Source: an uncultured Eubacteriales bacterium
GTDB lineage: Bacteria; Bacillota; Clostridia; Christensenellales; Borkfalkiaceae
Assembly (NCBI GenBank): GCA_900542935.1
Contig: UQPN01000011.1
Coordinates: forward strand, 1-64,000
Direction of reading: 5' to 3'
Length of the DNA stretch: 64,000 nt
The position numbers were made by a program, and so were the translations under genes. The first letter of the stretch is position 1. Every line of letters begins with the position of its first letter. A model generated the notes under the pieces. It did not search any database. It was not told where the DNA came from and saw nothing but the letters and a program-made list of their open reading frames with translations. Positions 15,759 through 25,359 of the stretch are shown piece by piece.

Positions 15759-15762
15759 AACG

Positions 15763-18069
15763 ATGAAGCTGTTATATCTTGAAATAGAAAATTACGGAAA
15801 TCTCACGGGCGGGCGGCGGATAGACTTCGGCGGCGCTTTGCAGCAGTTCAACGAGGCGAACGGGTACGGTAAAACCACGCTTTGTTCGTTTATCCGCGTG
15901 ATGTTTTACGGCATGAAATCGCGGCGGGAAAACGATACTTCGTTTGGCGACCGCGAACATTTTTATCCGTTTTCCGGCGGCAGATTCGGCGGTTCGCTTA
16001 CGTTTTTCCATGCGGGAAAAACGTGCAGAATCGAACGGTTTTTCGATGAAAAAACGGCGACGCGGGATACGTTTAAATACTACGAAAACGGTGCGGAAAC
16101 CGCGGCGGACGGCGATAAAATAGGCAAGGAGATATTCGGGCTGGACGAAGAGGCGTTTATTCGCGCCTTAACGTTCGACGCGCGCGAGGCGGAAATTGCG
16201 GCGACGGACGGAATGAAAGAGAGGCTGGGCGCGATTGCCGAGGGCACGGCGGGCGGACGGAACGCCGCGGCGGCGATTGAGATTCTGGAAAAACGGCGCA
16301 AGGAAATCTGCGGCGACAGAAAAAACGCCGACAGCGAACTTTTCAGGCTGGATAAGGAGCGGAAAAAAATCGGCGAAGAAATGCTTGCGCTGGAAGCAGT
16401 CGCTCGTGCGGCGGACGATTTGTACGCGGAACGGGCGCGGCTGAAACGGGACGTCGCCGAGGCGGAAGAAGCGGAAACTTCGCTTTCGGGGCAGGAGGCG
16501 CTGGAAGAAAAGCGCGCCAGATACGAGGAACTTGTAAATCAGGCGAAAGAGGCGGGCGAAAAACGCGCGGAAATCGCCGCGAGATACCCCGCGGGGCTTG
16601 TTACGGAAAAGGAAATCGGGCGGTTGCGCTACGGGCAGACGGCGATCGCGCGGATTTCCGGCGAACTTTCGGGCGTGGGGTTTTCGCAGGCGAGAAGCGG
16701 CAGGTTGGGCGAGCTTTCGGCGCGCTTCCGCACGGGCGTGCCTTCCGCCGCCACGCTGGCGGACGCGGAAGAATCAATCGCGAAATTCGAACGGCAGAAA
16801 GAAATTCCTGCGGGGTATGGCGCGGAAAAACGCAAAAACGGAGGGCGCAGGGCGGCGTTTGTTTTTGCCGCGGCGGTTTCCGTTCTTGCGATTGTTCTCG
16901 GGCTGTATCTGAGTAAAAAACTCGGTTCCGCGGCGCCTGCGTTCTGCGGGTGCGGGGCTGCGGCGATAATTATGATTTTTGCCGCGGTAAAAAAGCCGAA
17001 GCGAGGAGCAAACGTTCCGGGGGATGCAAACGACTTAAAAAGCGTGCGGACGGCGGAAGAAGTTCGGGCGACGGGCGAGGCGCTGGAACGGTTTTTCCTG
17101 CGGTACGGTTTGACGGAGGGGAGCTTTTCCGAACGGTTGGCGAAATTGAAATCGGACGGCGAGCGGTATGCGGAGCTGCTGGCGGAAAAATCGGGCGCGG
17201 AGGGGCGCGAGAACGAATTGCGGGCAAGTTACGCGGCGGCGACAAAAGAAATCCGGGAGATTTTCGAGGCGCGTCGGCTGCGGCTTCCGCAGGATACGGG
17301 CGTGGCGCTCTCGCGGGAAATCGAACGCTTGTCGGGCGATCTTGCGGCGGCGCAAAGGTATGCGGAAGAGGAGGCGCGGTATGCGCGGCGGGCGGCGGAT
17401 TATTTGCGCGAATCGGGCTTGCAGGCGAACGGCGCGCAGGGCGGCATGCGGGAAGGCGCGGCATACTTATCGCAGGAGAATGCGCGGGCGCGGATTGCGG
17501 CGATGAAAGAGGCGTTGAACTCGAAACGGAAAGAGCTTGTAGCTACGGAACGGAAAATTGAAGAGGCGGAAGCCGCCGCGGTGCGGCTGGAAGAAAAACA
17601 GGCGGAGCTTGCCATCAACCGCGAAAAGACGGACGACGCGCTGTATCGGCTGAATATATACCGCAAAACGACGGAATTATTGCGGCAGGCGGACGATTCC
17701 CTGATGGAGCGATACGCCGAGCCGGTGCGGCGGCGGTTTCTGAAATACGCGGCGCTGCTGGAAAAGGAGCTGGGCGTGGAAACGTACATGAACCGCGATT
17801 TTTCCCTTTCGTTTTCGCGCGGGGGCGCGCGGCGGCGGGACGGGCATTTAAGCGCGGGCGTACGTACGGTGTGCGCGCTGTGCTTGCGGCTGGCGCTTTC
17901 GGACGAAATGTTTGCGGGGCGCGAAACGCCGTTTCTGTTGCTGGACGATCCGTTCGTGCATCTGGACGAGGCGCACTTCGAAAAGACGGCGCGACTGCTG
18001 CGCGAGCTTTCGAAAGACCGCCAGATTGTGTATTTTACCTGCCATCGTTCGCGATCGGTGCTGCCGTGA
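15763..18069 (+). CDS. YhaN/SbcC-like SMC-type ATPase with membrane segments
   Basis: A 768-residue ABC-type ATPase, partner of the nuclease just upstream. The N-terminal half-domain has FNEANGYGKTTLCSF (Walker A, about 29-43) with YG in place of the usual SG. Long coiled-coil stretches rich in Ala/Glu/Arg follow (about 180-330 and 410-660). The C-terminal half-domain carries LSAGVRTVCALCLRLAL (signature region) and PFLLLDDPFVHLDEAH (Walker B). Between the coils, about 360-410, sit two hydrophobic segments, as in Bacillus YhaN, which suggests membrane association. The ATG at 15763 is preferred over an in-frame start 45 nt upstream that would overlap the nuclease gene. A terminator follows. 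Confidence 0.85.
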   Translation: MKLLYLEIENYGNLTGGRRIDFGGALQQFNEANGYGKTTLCSFIRVMFYGMKSRRENDTSFGDREHFYPFSGGRFGGSLTFFHAGKTCRIERFFDEKTATRDTFKYYENGAETAADGDKIGKEIFGLDEEAFIRALTFDAREAEIAATDGMKERLGAIAEGTAGGRNAAAAIEILEKRRKEICGDRKNADSELFRLDKERKKIGEEMLALEAVARAADDLYAERARLKRDVAEAEEAETSLSGQEALEEKRARYEELVNQAKEAGEKRAEIAARYPAGLVTEKEIGRLRYGQTAIARISGELSGVGFSQARSGRLGELSARFRTGVPSAATLADAEESIAKFERQKEIPAGYGAEKRKNGGRRAAFVFAAAVSVLAIVLGLYLSKKLGSAAPAFCGCGAAAIIMIFAAVKKPKRGANVPGDANDLKSVRTAEEVRATGEALERFFLRYGLTEGSFSERLAKLKSDGERYAELLAEKSGAEGRENELRASYAAATKEIREIFEARRLRLPQDTGVALSREIERLSGDLAAAQRYAEEEARYARRAADYLRESGLQANGAQGGMREGAAYLSQENARARIAAMKEALNSKRKELVATERKIEEAEAAAVRLEEKQAELAINREKTDDALYRLNIYRKTTELLRQADDSLMERYAEPVRRRFLKYAALLEKELGVETYMNRDFSLSFSRGGARRRDGHLSAGVRTVCALCLRLALSDEMFAGRETPFLLLDDPFVHLDEAHFEKTARLLRELSKDRQIVYFTCHRSRSVLP

Positions 18070-18106
18070 GCGATTGCCGCGGGGAAGTTGCGACGAAACA
18101 ATTTTT

Positions 18107-18143
18107 TCTCTTTGTCGTTCATGCGGCAAAGAGATTTTTTTTT
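18107..18143 (+). terminator. Intrinsic terminator of the nuclease-ATPase operon
   Basis: TCTCTTTG (18107-18114) pairs with CAAAGAGA (18127-18134), followed by nine T. Confidence 0.9.
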
Positions 18144-18557
18144 CGTTCTGTTCACATGCGCCTGTACGCGGACAATATAATATAAGTAATAACGTCGATT
18201 AAAAATAATATAACAATCGAAAAAACAAATTGATATAATAAAATATTCGTATCGTTAAAAAATCGAAAAAACGGGTTGAAACGTTTGACAAACGGTAAAA
18301 AATCCCCTAAAATAAGGAACAATAATTCTTTAAGCCGATTAAAATATTAATTTGAATCGAAATTATCGCTATTTTATCATCGGTGGAACGAATTTTCCGA
18401 AGAACGTATTAGTTTTCGGAAAAAATGCAAATAATACGTAGCGGGGCGGAACGGTCGGAAAAAAGCGAAGCGGAAGGCGATCGCGGCTTTGCCGGAAAAA
18501 CGGTCGGCACAGGACTTTGGCTACGGGTTATAAACTTCGAGAAAGGAGAAAAGGACT
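18144..18557. other. AT-rich intergenic region upstream of oppA
   Basis: No gene is visible in this 414-bp stretch. It holds the opp promoter (separate entry) and, in the presumed 5' leader, an inverted repeat TTTTCCGAA/TTCGGAAAA (18393-18423) without a T-run. The remainder is AT-rich then purine-rich up to the oppA ribosome binding site. A regulatory leader is possible but I recognise no riboswitch class. Confidence 0.5.
18285..18313 (+). promoter_or_regulatory. Promoter of the opp operon
   Basis: TTGACA (18285-18290), 17 nt, TAAAAT (18308-18313). It leaves a leader of about 240 nt before oppA. Confidence 0.8.
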
Positions 18558-20249
18558 ATGAAAAAATTTCTGAAAACGGTAACCGCGGGCGCTCTTGCCG
18601 CAACCTTCGCCGTATCTCTGACGGCATGCGGCAAAAAAGACGAGGACGAAAACGTACTCAACGTAATGCTTGGCACGTCGGTGAAGTCTTTAGACGCGCA
18701 GGTGGCGACGGACGGCGAATCTTTCGAAGTGATCGCGGGGTTTACCGACGGGCTGATGCAGATGGACGCGAACGGCGCCACGGTGAACGCGCTGGCGGAA
18801 AGCTATACGGTGAGCGACGACTCAAAGACGTATACCTTTAAAATCCGCGACGCGGTGTGGGCGGACGATACGGAAATCACGGCGCAGGATTTCGTGTTCG
18901 GCTGGCGGCACGGATGCGACGCGGCGAAAGAATACGCGTATATGTTTTCGGATATCGCCCAGATAAAGAACGCGGATAAAATTTTAAAGGGCGAAAAGAA
19001 AGAGGACGGAACGGCGTACACGACGGCAGATCTCGGCGTTACCGCCACGGATAAAGATACGTTGCGGGTGGAGCTGGAAGTGCCCGTGCCGTACTTCCTT
19101 TCGTTGATGTACTTCCCCACGTTCTACCCCGTAAACGAGGCGTTTTACAACCGGGTGGGCGCGGAGAAATACGCCACCACGGCGGACACGGTGCTGGCGA
19201 ATGGCGCGTTTAAACTGAAAACTTACAGCGCGGGCGGTTCGGTTCTGGAACTGGAAAAGAACGAGAAGTACTGGGACGCGGCCAGAGTTTCGCTGGACGG
19301 CATCCGTTATCAGGTGCTTACCGACAGCACTTCCGCGCTCAGCGCGTACACAAGCGGCACGCTGGACATCGTAACCGTTTCCGGTTCGCAGATGGATCAG
19401 GTGCAGGGCAGTTCCGAATTGAAAACGACGGGCGCGGGGTATATGTGGTATCTTACGTTCGCGCAGAAAGAGGGTACCACGACGGGGTATCCCGACGGCT
19501 TCCCCACGAAGAACAAGAATCTGCGCCTTGCCATTACCAACGCGATAGACAGAAAGGCGATTGCGGACAATATTTTAAAGGACGGTTCGCTGCCTACGTA
19601 CACGGCTTGCCCGCCGCAGTTTGCCGCCTGCACCGAGGGCGCGCATAAGGGCGAGGATTACGCGGCGGATCAGGAAAGGTACAAGGACGTATGTTCCTAC
19701 GATAAAACGAAAGCGCAGGCGTATTTCGCAAAGGCGAAAGAAGAGCTGGGTAAGAACGCGATTACCATTGAATTGCTTGTGGGCAACGACGAGGGAAGCG
19801 AAGTGCCCAAGATTGCGCAGATGCTGAAATCGCAGATAGAGGAGGCTTTGCCGGGGCTGACGATCAACATCAATCAGACCACGAAGAAAAACCGCCTGAA
19901 CAAAATTCAGAACGATTGCGATTATCAGGTGTGCCTTACCCGCTGGGGACCGGACTATGCCGACCCGATGACGTACTTCGGCATGTGGATAACGGGCACG
20001 TCCAACAATTACGGGCTGTGGAGCAATGCGAAATACGACGCGCTGATCAAGGCGTGCGGCGACGGTTCGCTCACTTATGAACAGCGTTGGGAAAAGTTGT
20101 ACGAAGCGGAAAAAATCGTGATGGAAGAAGCGGTGATCGCGCCGCTGTTCACGAAGTCCAACGCGAACCTGATTAAATCGAACGTAACGGGCGTGGAATT
20201 CCATCCGGTGGCGCTGAACAGAGTGTACAAAAACGCGAAAAAAGCATAA
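18558..20249 (+). CDS. oppA: Oligopeptide-binding lipoprotein OppA
   Basis: Extracytoplasmic peptide-binding lipoprotein (SBP_bac_5 type), 563 residues, a normal length. The signal peptide ends in lipobox LTAC with Cys24. YTFKIRDAVWADDTEITAQDF (given as YTFKIRDAVWADD and ITAQDFVFGWRHG) is the family's DPP-type signature. LRLAITNAIDRKAI is also typical. First gene of oppABCDF, with a strong GAAAGGAG ribosome binding site. A GC-rich hairpin follows before oppB, which commonly keeps binding-protein mRNA in excess. Confidence 0.94.
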   Translation: MKKFLKTVTAGALAATFAVSLTACGKKDEDENVLNVMLGTSVKSLDAQVATDGESFEVIAGFTDGLMQMDANGATVNALAESYTVSDDSKTYTFKIRDAVWADDTEITAQDFVFGWRHGCDAAKEYAYMFSDIAQIKNADKILKGEKKEDGTAYTTADLGVTATDKDTLRVELEVPVPYFLSLMYFPTFYPVNEAFYNRVGAEKYATTADTVLANGAFKLKTYSAGGSVLELEKNEKYWDAARVSLDGIRYQVLTDSTSALSAYTSGTLDIVTVSGSQMDQVQGSSELKTTGAGYMWYLTFAQKEGTTTGYPDGFPTKNKNLRLAITNAIDRKAIADNILKDGSLPTYTACPPQFAACTEGAHKGEDYAADQERYKDVCSYDKTKAQAYFAKAKEELGKNAITIELLVGNDEGSEVPKIAQMLKSQIEEALPGLTININQTTKKNRLNKIQNDCDYQVCLTRWGPDYADPMTYFGMWITGTSNNYGLWSNAKYDALIKACGDGSLTYEQRWEKLYEAEKIVMEEAVIAPLFTKSNANLIKSNVTGVEFHPVALNRVYKNAKKA

Positions 20250-20311
20250 GCCGAAGCCATTTTTATGGCGGAGATACGTGAAATTTTTCATCCGTCGGGA
20301 TGATACGAAAA

Positions 20312-20343
20312 CGCGGCGCGCCTTATCGGAAAGGGGCGCCGCG
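20312..20343 (+). other. GC-rich hairpin between oppA and oppB
   Basis: CGCGGCGC (20312-20319) pairs with GCGCCGCG (20336-20343). No T-run follows, so it is more likely an mRNA-protecting or partial-attenuating hairpin than a full terminator. The 20250-20432 gap holds no gene. Confidence 0.6.
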
Positions 20344-20432
20344 CGGGTTTAAACGGAGATGTTGTACCCTTGCGGAAAACTATTCCGCGGGCGGGCAGGG
20401 GCGGAAAAGGCGGAATAACGGAGGTAACGAAG

Positions 20433-21377
20433 ATGGCGAAATATTTATTGAAACGACTGGGAATGGCGGTGCTGACGCTGTTTGTTATACTGCTGCTTTT
20501 GTTTATCATGGTACATTCGCTGCCCGGCTCGCCGTTCAACAACGCCGAAAAACTCACGGAGGCGCAGAAGGCGGCGATGAACGCCAAGTACGGGCTGGAT
20601 AAGCCGCTGCTCACGCAATTTTTCATTTATTTTTCCAACGTTTTAAAGGGCGATTTCGGCACCAGTTATTCGTTTGCCAGCGATATTCCCATTTCCACGA
20701 TATTGAAAGGGCGGGTATCCACGTCGTTTAAAATCGGCGGGCTGTCCGTGCTGATCGGCGCGGTTATCGGGCTTTTCATCGGCATTACGGCGGCATTGAA
20801 CAGAGATAAATTCATGGATACGTTCTGCACCGTGCTTTCGATTGTGGGCGTATCGGTGCCCTCGTACGTATTCATGATGCTGCTGATGAATCTTCTGGGC
20901 GTGAAAGGAGGCGTGCTGCCCGTTTTATACACGCCGAAGCGCCCGTTCGAATCGGCGGTGATGCCGGCGATTTCGCTGAGTCTTTTCACCGTAGCCACGA
21001 TTTCCCGGTTCACGCGCAACGAAATGTGCGAAGTGATGGACAGCGATTATATTCTGCTGGCGGAATCGAAAGGGCTGTACGGCAACGCGCTGATTGCGCG
21101 GCACGTGCTCAGAAACGCGCTGATACCTATCGTTACCGTGCTGGCGCCGCTGATCGTAGACTTATTGACGGGCGCGCTGGTGGTGGAAAAAATTTACGCC
21201 ATCGACGGCATAGGCAAACTGATGGTGGACGCCGTATCGGCGAACGATTACAACATCATCATGGCGATCAGCTTTTTGTATTCGGCGCTGTATATCGTTG
21301 TGATGCTGGCGGTGGATTTGTTATACGGGTTGATCGATCCCCGCGTACGCGTGGCGAAAGGAGAAAACGGGGCATGA
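20433..21377 (+). CDS. oppB: Oligopeptide ABC permease OppB
   Basis: Inner-membrane permease, 314 residues. It opens with YLLKRLGMAVLTLFVI, the usual OppB/DppB first helix, followed by a long external loop with KYGLDKPLLTQF, then FGTSYSF. The permease EAA region is DYILLAESKGLYGNALIARH. I start at 20433, where GGAGGT precedes the ATG; an upstream in-frame extension of 21 residues is Arg/Gly-rich and not family-like. Overlaps oppC by ATGA. Confidence 0.94.
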   Translation: MAKYLLKRLGMAVLTLFVILLLLFIMVHSLPGSPFNNAEKLTEAQKAAMNAKYGLDKPLLTQFFIYFSNVLKGDFGTSYSFASDIPISTILKGRVSTSFKIGGLSVLIGAVIGLFIGITAALNRDKFMDTFCTVLSIVGVSVPSYVFMMLLMNLLGVKGGVLPVLYTPKRPFESAVMPAISLSLFTVATISRFTRNEMCEVMDSDYILLAESKGLYGNALIARHVLRNALIPIVTVLAPLIVDLLTGALVVEKIYAIDGIGKLMVDAVSANDYNIIMAISFLYSALYIVVMLAVDLLYGLIDPRVRVAKGENGA

Positions 21378-22471
21378 AAAATTTCGGAAAAAAGACGATT
21401 GTCGCGGAAACCGCGGCAAAAAACGAAACGGCTGCGGAAGAAAAAGAGTATGTTTTCGCTCCGGACGATTTTACGTTTTCGGCAACGGAAGAGGCGGCGA
21501 CAGATAAAAATTTTTCGTCGCAGGGGTATTGGAAGGGCGTATGTACGCGTTTTTTCGGCAGAAAAATTTCCGTAATCGGGTTGGTGTGCATCGCAATCAT
21601 CGTTTTGCTGGCGATTTTCGTGCCTGTTTTCAGTAAGTACGGGTACGACGAAGTGAACGTTTCGGCAACGAACATGGCGCCGCGGGTGCCGTTTTTCGAA
21701 AAACTTGGCTTTCTGAACGGCTGGGAAACCATCCGCACGGTAACGGGCGAAAGCACGAAGGTGAACAAGTACCTTGAAAACGGCATGAACGACGCGTACT
21801 ATTTTTTCGGCACCGACGAACTGGGGCGGGACATCTGGACGAGAACCTGGTACGGGGCGAGAATTTCGCTGATTATCGCGGTGGTCGCCACGGTGATCGA
21901 TATGATTATCGGCATGAGTTACGGGCTGATTTCGGGCTATTTCGGCGGCGTTACGGACGGTATTATGCAGCGCGCGGCGGAAATCGTAAGCGGGATTCCG
22001 CGACTGGTGGTGGTAATATTGCTGTCGCTGGCGATGAAACCGGGGCTGGGCGCGATTATCGTGGCGCTTTTGATTACCGAATGGATAGGCATGAGCCGCA
22101 TCGCCCGTGCGGAGATGCTGCGCCTGAAAGACAGGGAATATATTCTGGCGAGCCGCACGCTGGGGGCGGGCAACGTTTCGATTATATTCAAAGGCGTGTT
22201 GCCGAACATCGTGGGGCCGGTGATTACGCAGGTGATGTTTTCCATTCCGACGGCGATTTTCACGGAAGCGTTTTTATCGTTCGTGGGGTTGGGCGTACGG
22301 CTGCCGGAATGTTCGCTGGGCTCGCTCATTTCGGACGGGTTTCAGGTATTCAACACGCACCCGTATCAGATTGTGCCGCCGATTATCGTGCTGGCGCTTC
22401 TGATGCTTTCGTTCAATCTTGTGGGCGACGGGCTGCGCGAGGCGCTGAACCCGAAAATGAAGGATATGTAA
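21374..22471 (+). CDS. oppC: Oligopeptide ABC permease OppC
   Basis: Second inner-membrane permease, 365 residues. An unusually long cytoplasmic N-terminus (about 1-65, acidic, Ala/Glu-rich) precedes the first helix (VIGLVCIAIIVLLAIFVPVF). FGTDELGRDIWTRTWYGARISL is the OppC hallmark (in pieces: FGTDELGRDIW, YGARISL), and the EAA region is DREYILASRTLGAGN. The ATG lies inside the oppB stop. OppB and OppC form the channel for OppD and OppF. Confidence 0.94.
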   Translation: MKNFGKKTIVAETAAKNETAAEEKEYVFAPDDFTFSATEEAATDKNFSSQGYWKGVCTRFFGRKISVIGLVCIAIIVLLAIFVPVFSKYGYDEVNVSATNMAPRVPFFEKLGFLNGWETIRTVTGESTKVNKYLENGMNDAYYFFGTDELGRDIWTRTWYGARISLIIAVVATVIDMIIGMSYGLISGYFGGVTDGIMQRAAEIVSGIPRLVVVILLSLAMKPGLGAIIVALLITEWIGMSRIARAEMLRLKDREYILASRTLGAGNVSIIFKGVLPNIVGPVITQVMFSIPTAIFTEAFLSFVGLGVRLPECSLGSLISDGFQVFNTHPYQIVPPIIVLALLMLSFNLVGDGLREALNPKMKDM

Positions 22472-22513
22472 GCGGCGGAAGCCGGGAATAACGAAGAAAG
22501 GAGGTTTGCGGCA

Positions 22514-23602
22514 ATGGCGGAAAGAAAGAGAATTTTAACGGTGCGCGGACTGGATATCGCCTTCCGTACGAATTCGGGCACGGCGCACACCATCCGCGGC
22601 GTGGATTTCGATTTGTACCGCGGCGAAACGGTGGCGATCGTGGGCGAATCGGGCAGCGGTAAATCGGTGAGCTGCAAGGCGATTATGGGCATTCTTGCGC
22701 CGAACGCCGAAGTCAATCGCGGCGAAATTTTATTTTCGTATACGCATGCGGACGGCAGCGACGATACCGTAAACCTTCTTGAAAAGGACAGAAACTGGAT
22801 GCGCAAGCACATCAACGGCAAGCGGATAGCGATGGTGTTTCAGGACCCGATGACTTCGCTGGACCCGACGATGCGCATCGGGCGGCAGATAGCGGAGGGC
22901 ATGATGTGGCACTTCGGCATGACGAAAAAGGAAGCGTTCGGAAAGGCGGAAAAACTTCTGGAAGAGGTGGGCATCACCGACGCGGCGAAACGCATGAAGC
23001 AGTACCCGCATCAGCTTTCGGGCGGCATGCGGCAGCGCGTGGTGATTGCCATCGCCCTTTCGTGCAACCCGGATTTGCTGATTTGCGACGAGCCGACCAC
23101 CGCGCTGGACGTTACGATTCAGGCAAAGATTCTGGAACTTATCTGCCGTATACAGAAGGAGCGCGGAATTTCCGTGATTTATATCACGCACGATCTGGGC
23201 GTGGTGGCGAAAGTGGCGGATTACGTGAACGTAATGTATGCGGGAAAAATTGTGGAAAAGGGCACGGTGAACGAGATTTTCTACGAGCCGAAACATCCGT
23301 ACACGTGGGGGCTTTTATCGGCGATGCCCGATTTAACCACGTCGGACGCGCGGCTGTACACGATTCCCGGTTCGCCGCCGAATCTTTTAAACGAAGTGCC
23401 GGGCGACGCGTTTGCGCCGCGCAACGCGTATCGGCTGAAAATCGACGAAAAGAAAGAGCCGCCGATGTTTAAACTGAGCGACACGCACTATGCGGCGACG
23501 TGGCTTCTGGACGAGCGCGCGCCGAAAACGGAAATGCCCGCGGAACTGAAAGCGCGGGTGGAGAAAATGAAAAAGGAGGCGACGGAAAATGGCGGATTAT
23601 AA
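22514..23602 (+). CDS. oppD: Oligopeptide ABC ATPase OppD, lacking the C-terminal cysteines
   Basis: Cytoplasmic ATPase, 362 residues. Walker A GESGSGKS, signature LSGGMRQR, Walker [13 protein letters not shown], switch YITHD. The C-terminal oligo/dipeptide-binding (HPY) domain keeps the pattern APRxxY...EPPMF...HYxAxW, but all four cysteines expected in DppD/OppD proteins (in related proteins they bind a 4Fe-4S cluster) are replaced: [26 protein letters not shown] precedes the ATG. The 3' end overlaps oppF by 14 nt. Confidence 0.93.
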   Translation: MAERKRILTVRGLDIAFRTNSGTAHTIRGVDFDLYRGETVAIVGESGSGKSVSCKAIMGILAPNAEVNRGEILFSYTHADGSDDTVNLLEKDRNWMRKHINGKRIAMVFQDPMTSLDPTMRIGRQIAEGMMWHFGMTKKEAFGKAEKLLEEVGITDAAKRMKQYPHQLSGGMRQRVVIAIALSCNPDLLICDEPTTALDVTIQAKILELICRIQKERGISVIYITHDLGVVAKVADYVNVMYAGKIVEKGTVNEIFYEPKHPYTWGLLSAMPDLTTSDARLYTIPGSPPNLLNEVPGDAFAPRNAYRLKIDEKKEPPMFKLSDTHYAATWLLDERAPKTEMPAELKARVEKMKKEATENGGL

Positions 23603-24530
23603 GGCGGCGCCGATTCTTCGGGTGGAAAATTTAAAACAGCATTTCCGCGTGAACGGCAATTTTACGGTGCGCGCGGTGGATAACGTTTCGTTTGACATCT
23701 ACCCCGGCGAAACGTACGGTCTGGTGGGCGAATCGGGCAGCGGAAAATCCACGATAGGCAGAAGCGTGATTCGCCTCTATACCCCCACGGCGGGGAAAAT
23801 CGTTTTCAAAGACAGAGATATTACCGGGCGTACGGACGCGGAAACGACGAAAATTCTGCGTACGAAAATGCAGATGATTTTTCAGGATCCCATGGCTTCG
23901 CTGAATCCGCGGAAACGCATAGGGGATATTATCGGCGAGGGACTGGATATACACAAAGCGTGCAAAACCCGCGCCGAACGCACGGACCGGGTGGAAGAGA
24001 TGCTGAAAAAAGTGGGGCTGGCGCCCGAACATTTCAACCGCTATCCGCATCAGTTTTCGGGCGGGCAGAGGCAGCGCGTAGGCATTGCGCGGGCGCTGAT
24101 TATGAACCCGGAACTGATTATCGCCGACGAGTGCATTTCCGCGCTGGACGTATCCGTGCAGGCGCAGGTGGTGAATCTGATGAAAGATATTCAGGCGGAA
24201 ACGGGCACGGCGTACCTTTTCATCGCGCACGATCTTTCCATGGTGAAGTACATTTCGGACAGAATCGGCGTGCTGCACCTCGGACATCTTCTGGAAACGG
24301 GCACCACGGAGGAAATTTTCGAAAATCCCGTGCATCCGTACACCCGTTCGCTGATTTCGGCGATTCCGTGCCCGAACCCGATTGCGGAAAAAAAGCGCGA
24401 GGCGGTCGCGTACGATTATTTTTCTTCGGGACTGGATTATAACACGGGCGAAATGCACTCTCTCGGCGGCTTGCATTACGTGTTCGGCACGGACGAAGAA
24501 GTGGAGCGGTTTAAAAAACAGGCGATATAA
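23589..24530 (+). CDS. oppF: Oligopeptide ABC ATPase OppF
   Basis: Second cytoplasmic ATPase, 313 residues. Walker [28 protein letters not shown], signature FSGGQRQRVGIARAL, Walker B LIIADECISALDVS, switch LFIAHDLSMV. The C-terminus ends in YDYFSSGLDYNTGEMHS rather than a Cys-containing HPY domain, a variant common in Clostridia. It starts within the oppD end. A terminator follows 6 nt after the stop. Confidence 0.94.
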   Translation: MADYKAAPILRVENLKQHFRVNGNFTVRAVDNVSFDIYPGETYGLVGESGSGKSTIGRSVIRLYTPTAGKIVFKDRDITGRTDAETTKILRTKMQMIFQDPMASLNPRKRIGDIIGEGLDIHKACKTRAERTDRVEEMLKKVGLAPEHFNRYPHQFSGGQRQRVGIARALIMNPELIIADECISALDVSVQAQVVNLMKDIQAETGTAYLFIAHDLSMVKYISDRIGVLHLGHLLETGTTEEIFENPVHPYTRSLISAIPCPNPIAEKKREAVAYDYFSSGLDYNTGEMHSLGGLHYVFGTDEEVERFKKQAI

Positions 24531-24536
24531 TCATAA

Positions 24537-24580
24537 ATTCCGGACTCTGAGAGGCAATCTCGGGGTCCGGAATGGTTTTT
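24537..24580 (+). terminator. Terminator of the opp operon
   Basis: ATTCCGGAC pairs with GTCCGGAAT, extended inward by GAG/CTC, then GGTTTTTGC. It lies between convergent oppF and yunB. Confidence 0.8.
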
Positions 24581-24609
24581 GCTTTGTTTTCACGGCTTCG
24601 GCGAAGAAA

Positions 24610-25359
24610 TTACAAGCCGCTTGTTCTGCCCGAAAGATCCGTCTGAAAATACGTTTCGGGAATTTTCCCCACAATCACGCATTCGCCCGCAAGCACGTCC
24701 GTCTGTACGGCGAAATTATCCGTGCGCGAAGCCATTACGATGCTGATATCCGCCACCACGTTTAAATAAATGGAATGTTTCGTCTGGTTGATGCCCACGC
24801 TTTCGAACGCGGAAGAAAACGAGCACACTACCGAACAGACGGGCAGAATATCGATTTTGATGCGCTTTCCCACGCCCGCCAGCGCTTCGATGCCCGTGAG
24901 CGCGCCGACCGGAATCATCACGCCGTTTTCGCCGGATTCCTGCAGAATGCGTTGCGAAAGCGAGGCCGTGTCGCGCGCGATTTTATTGATTTTCGGCGCG
25001 TTGGCGGAAAGCGCCGATACGTTGCCGTTTTCGTCGCGTTCGATTTTTACCAGTTCTTCGTACGAGCGGTTGTTGCCCAGCGTTTTATACACCGCCGAAT
25101 TGATGGCTTCCACGGCGGCGGAACGCATGGCGGCTTCGCTGACGGAAATAAGCACGCGCGTTACGTTCGTCTGAAAGTAGACGAGGGCGGCGGCAAGCGC
25201 GGCGGTAACGATGCACGCCGCGCGCAGGATTCTGCGCTTTTTGCTTTTTTTCCGCTTTATTGCATGCTTCGCGCGAACGGCAACGCGGTCGTATGCGCAA
25301 TCGCACGTTTGCGCATATGTTGCTTCGTACAGGTATCGCGGTTTGTAATCGCCGCTCAT
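24610..25359 (-). CDS. yunB: Sporulation protein YunB
   Basis: A 249-residue sporulation protein. In Bacillus, YunB is made in the mother cell and is needed for normal spore formation; its biochemical role is unknown. After a basic N-terminus, one membrane segment (about 46-62) is followed by an extracytoplasmic domain with VEAINSAVYKTL, YEELVKIERDENGNVSAL, IPVGALTGI and GINQTKHSIYLNV, all typical of the family. The start codon overlaps the murG stop by four bases. This gene is the clearest evidence in the window for a spore-former. Confidence 0.88.
   Translation of the reverse strand: MSGDYKPRYLYEATYAQTCDCAYDRVAVRAKHAIKRKKSKKRRILRAACIVTAALAAALVYFQTNVTRVLISVSEAAMRSAAVEAINSAVYKTLGNNRSYEELVKIERDENGNVSALSANAPKINKIARDTASLSQRILQESGENGVMIPVGALTGIEALAGVGKRIKIDILPVCSVVCSFSSAFESVGINQTKHSIYLNVVADISIVMASRTDNFAVQTDVLAGECVIVGKIPETYFQTDLSGRTSGL

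Noticed and set aside
18425..18841. 138-residue frame overlapping the oppA start
   Set aside because: It is out of frame with oppA and its composition is that of a shadow; oppA has the clear signal peptide and ribosome binding site.
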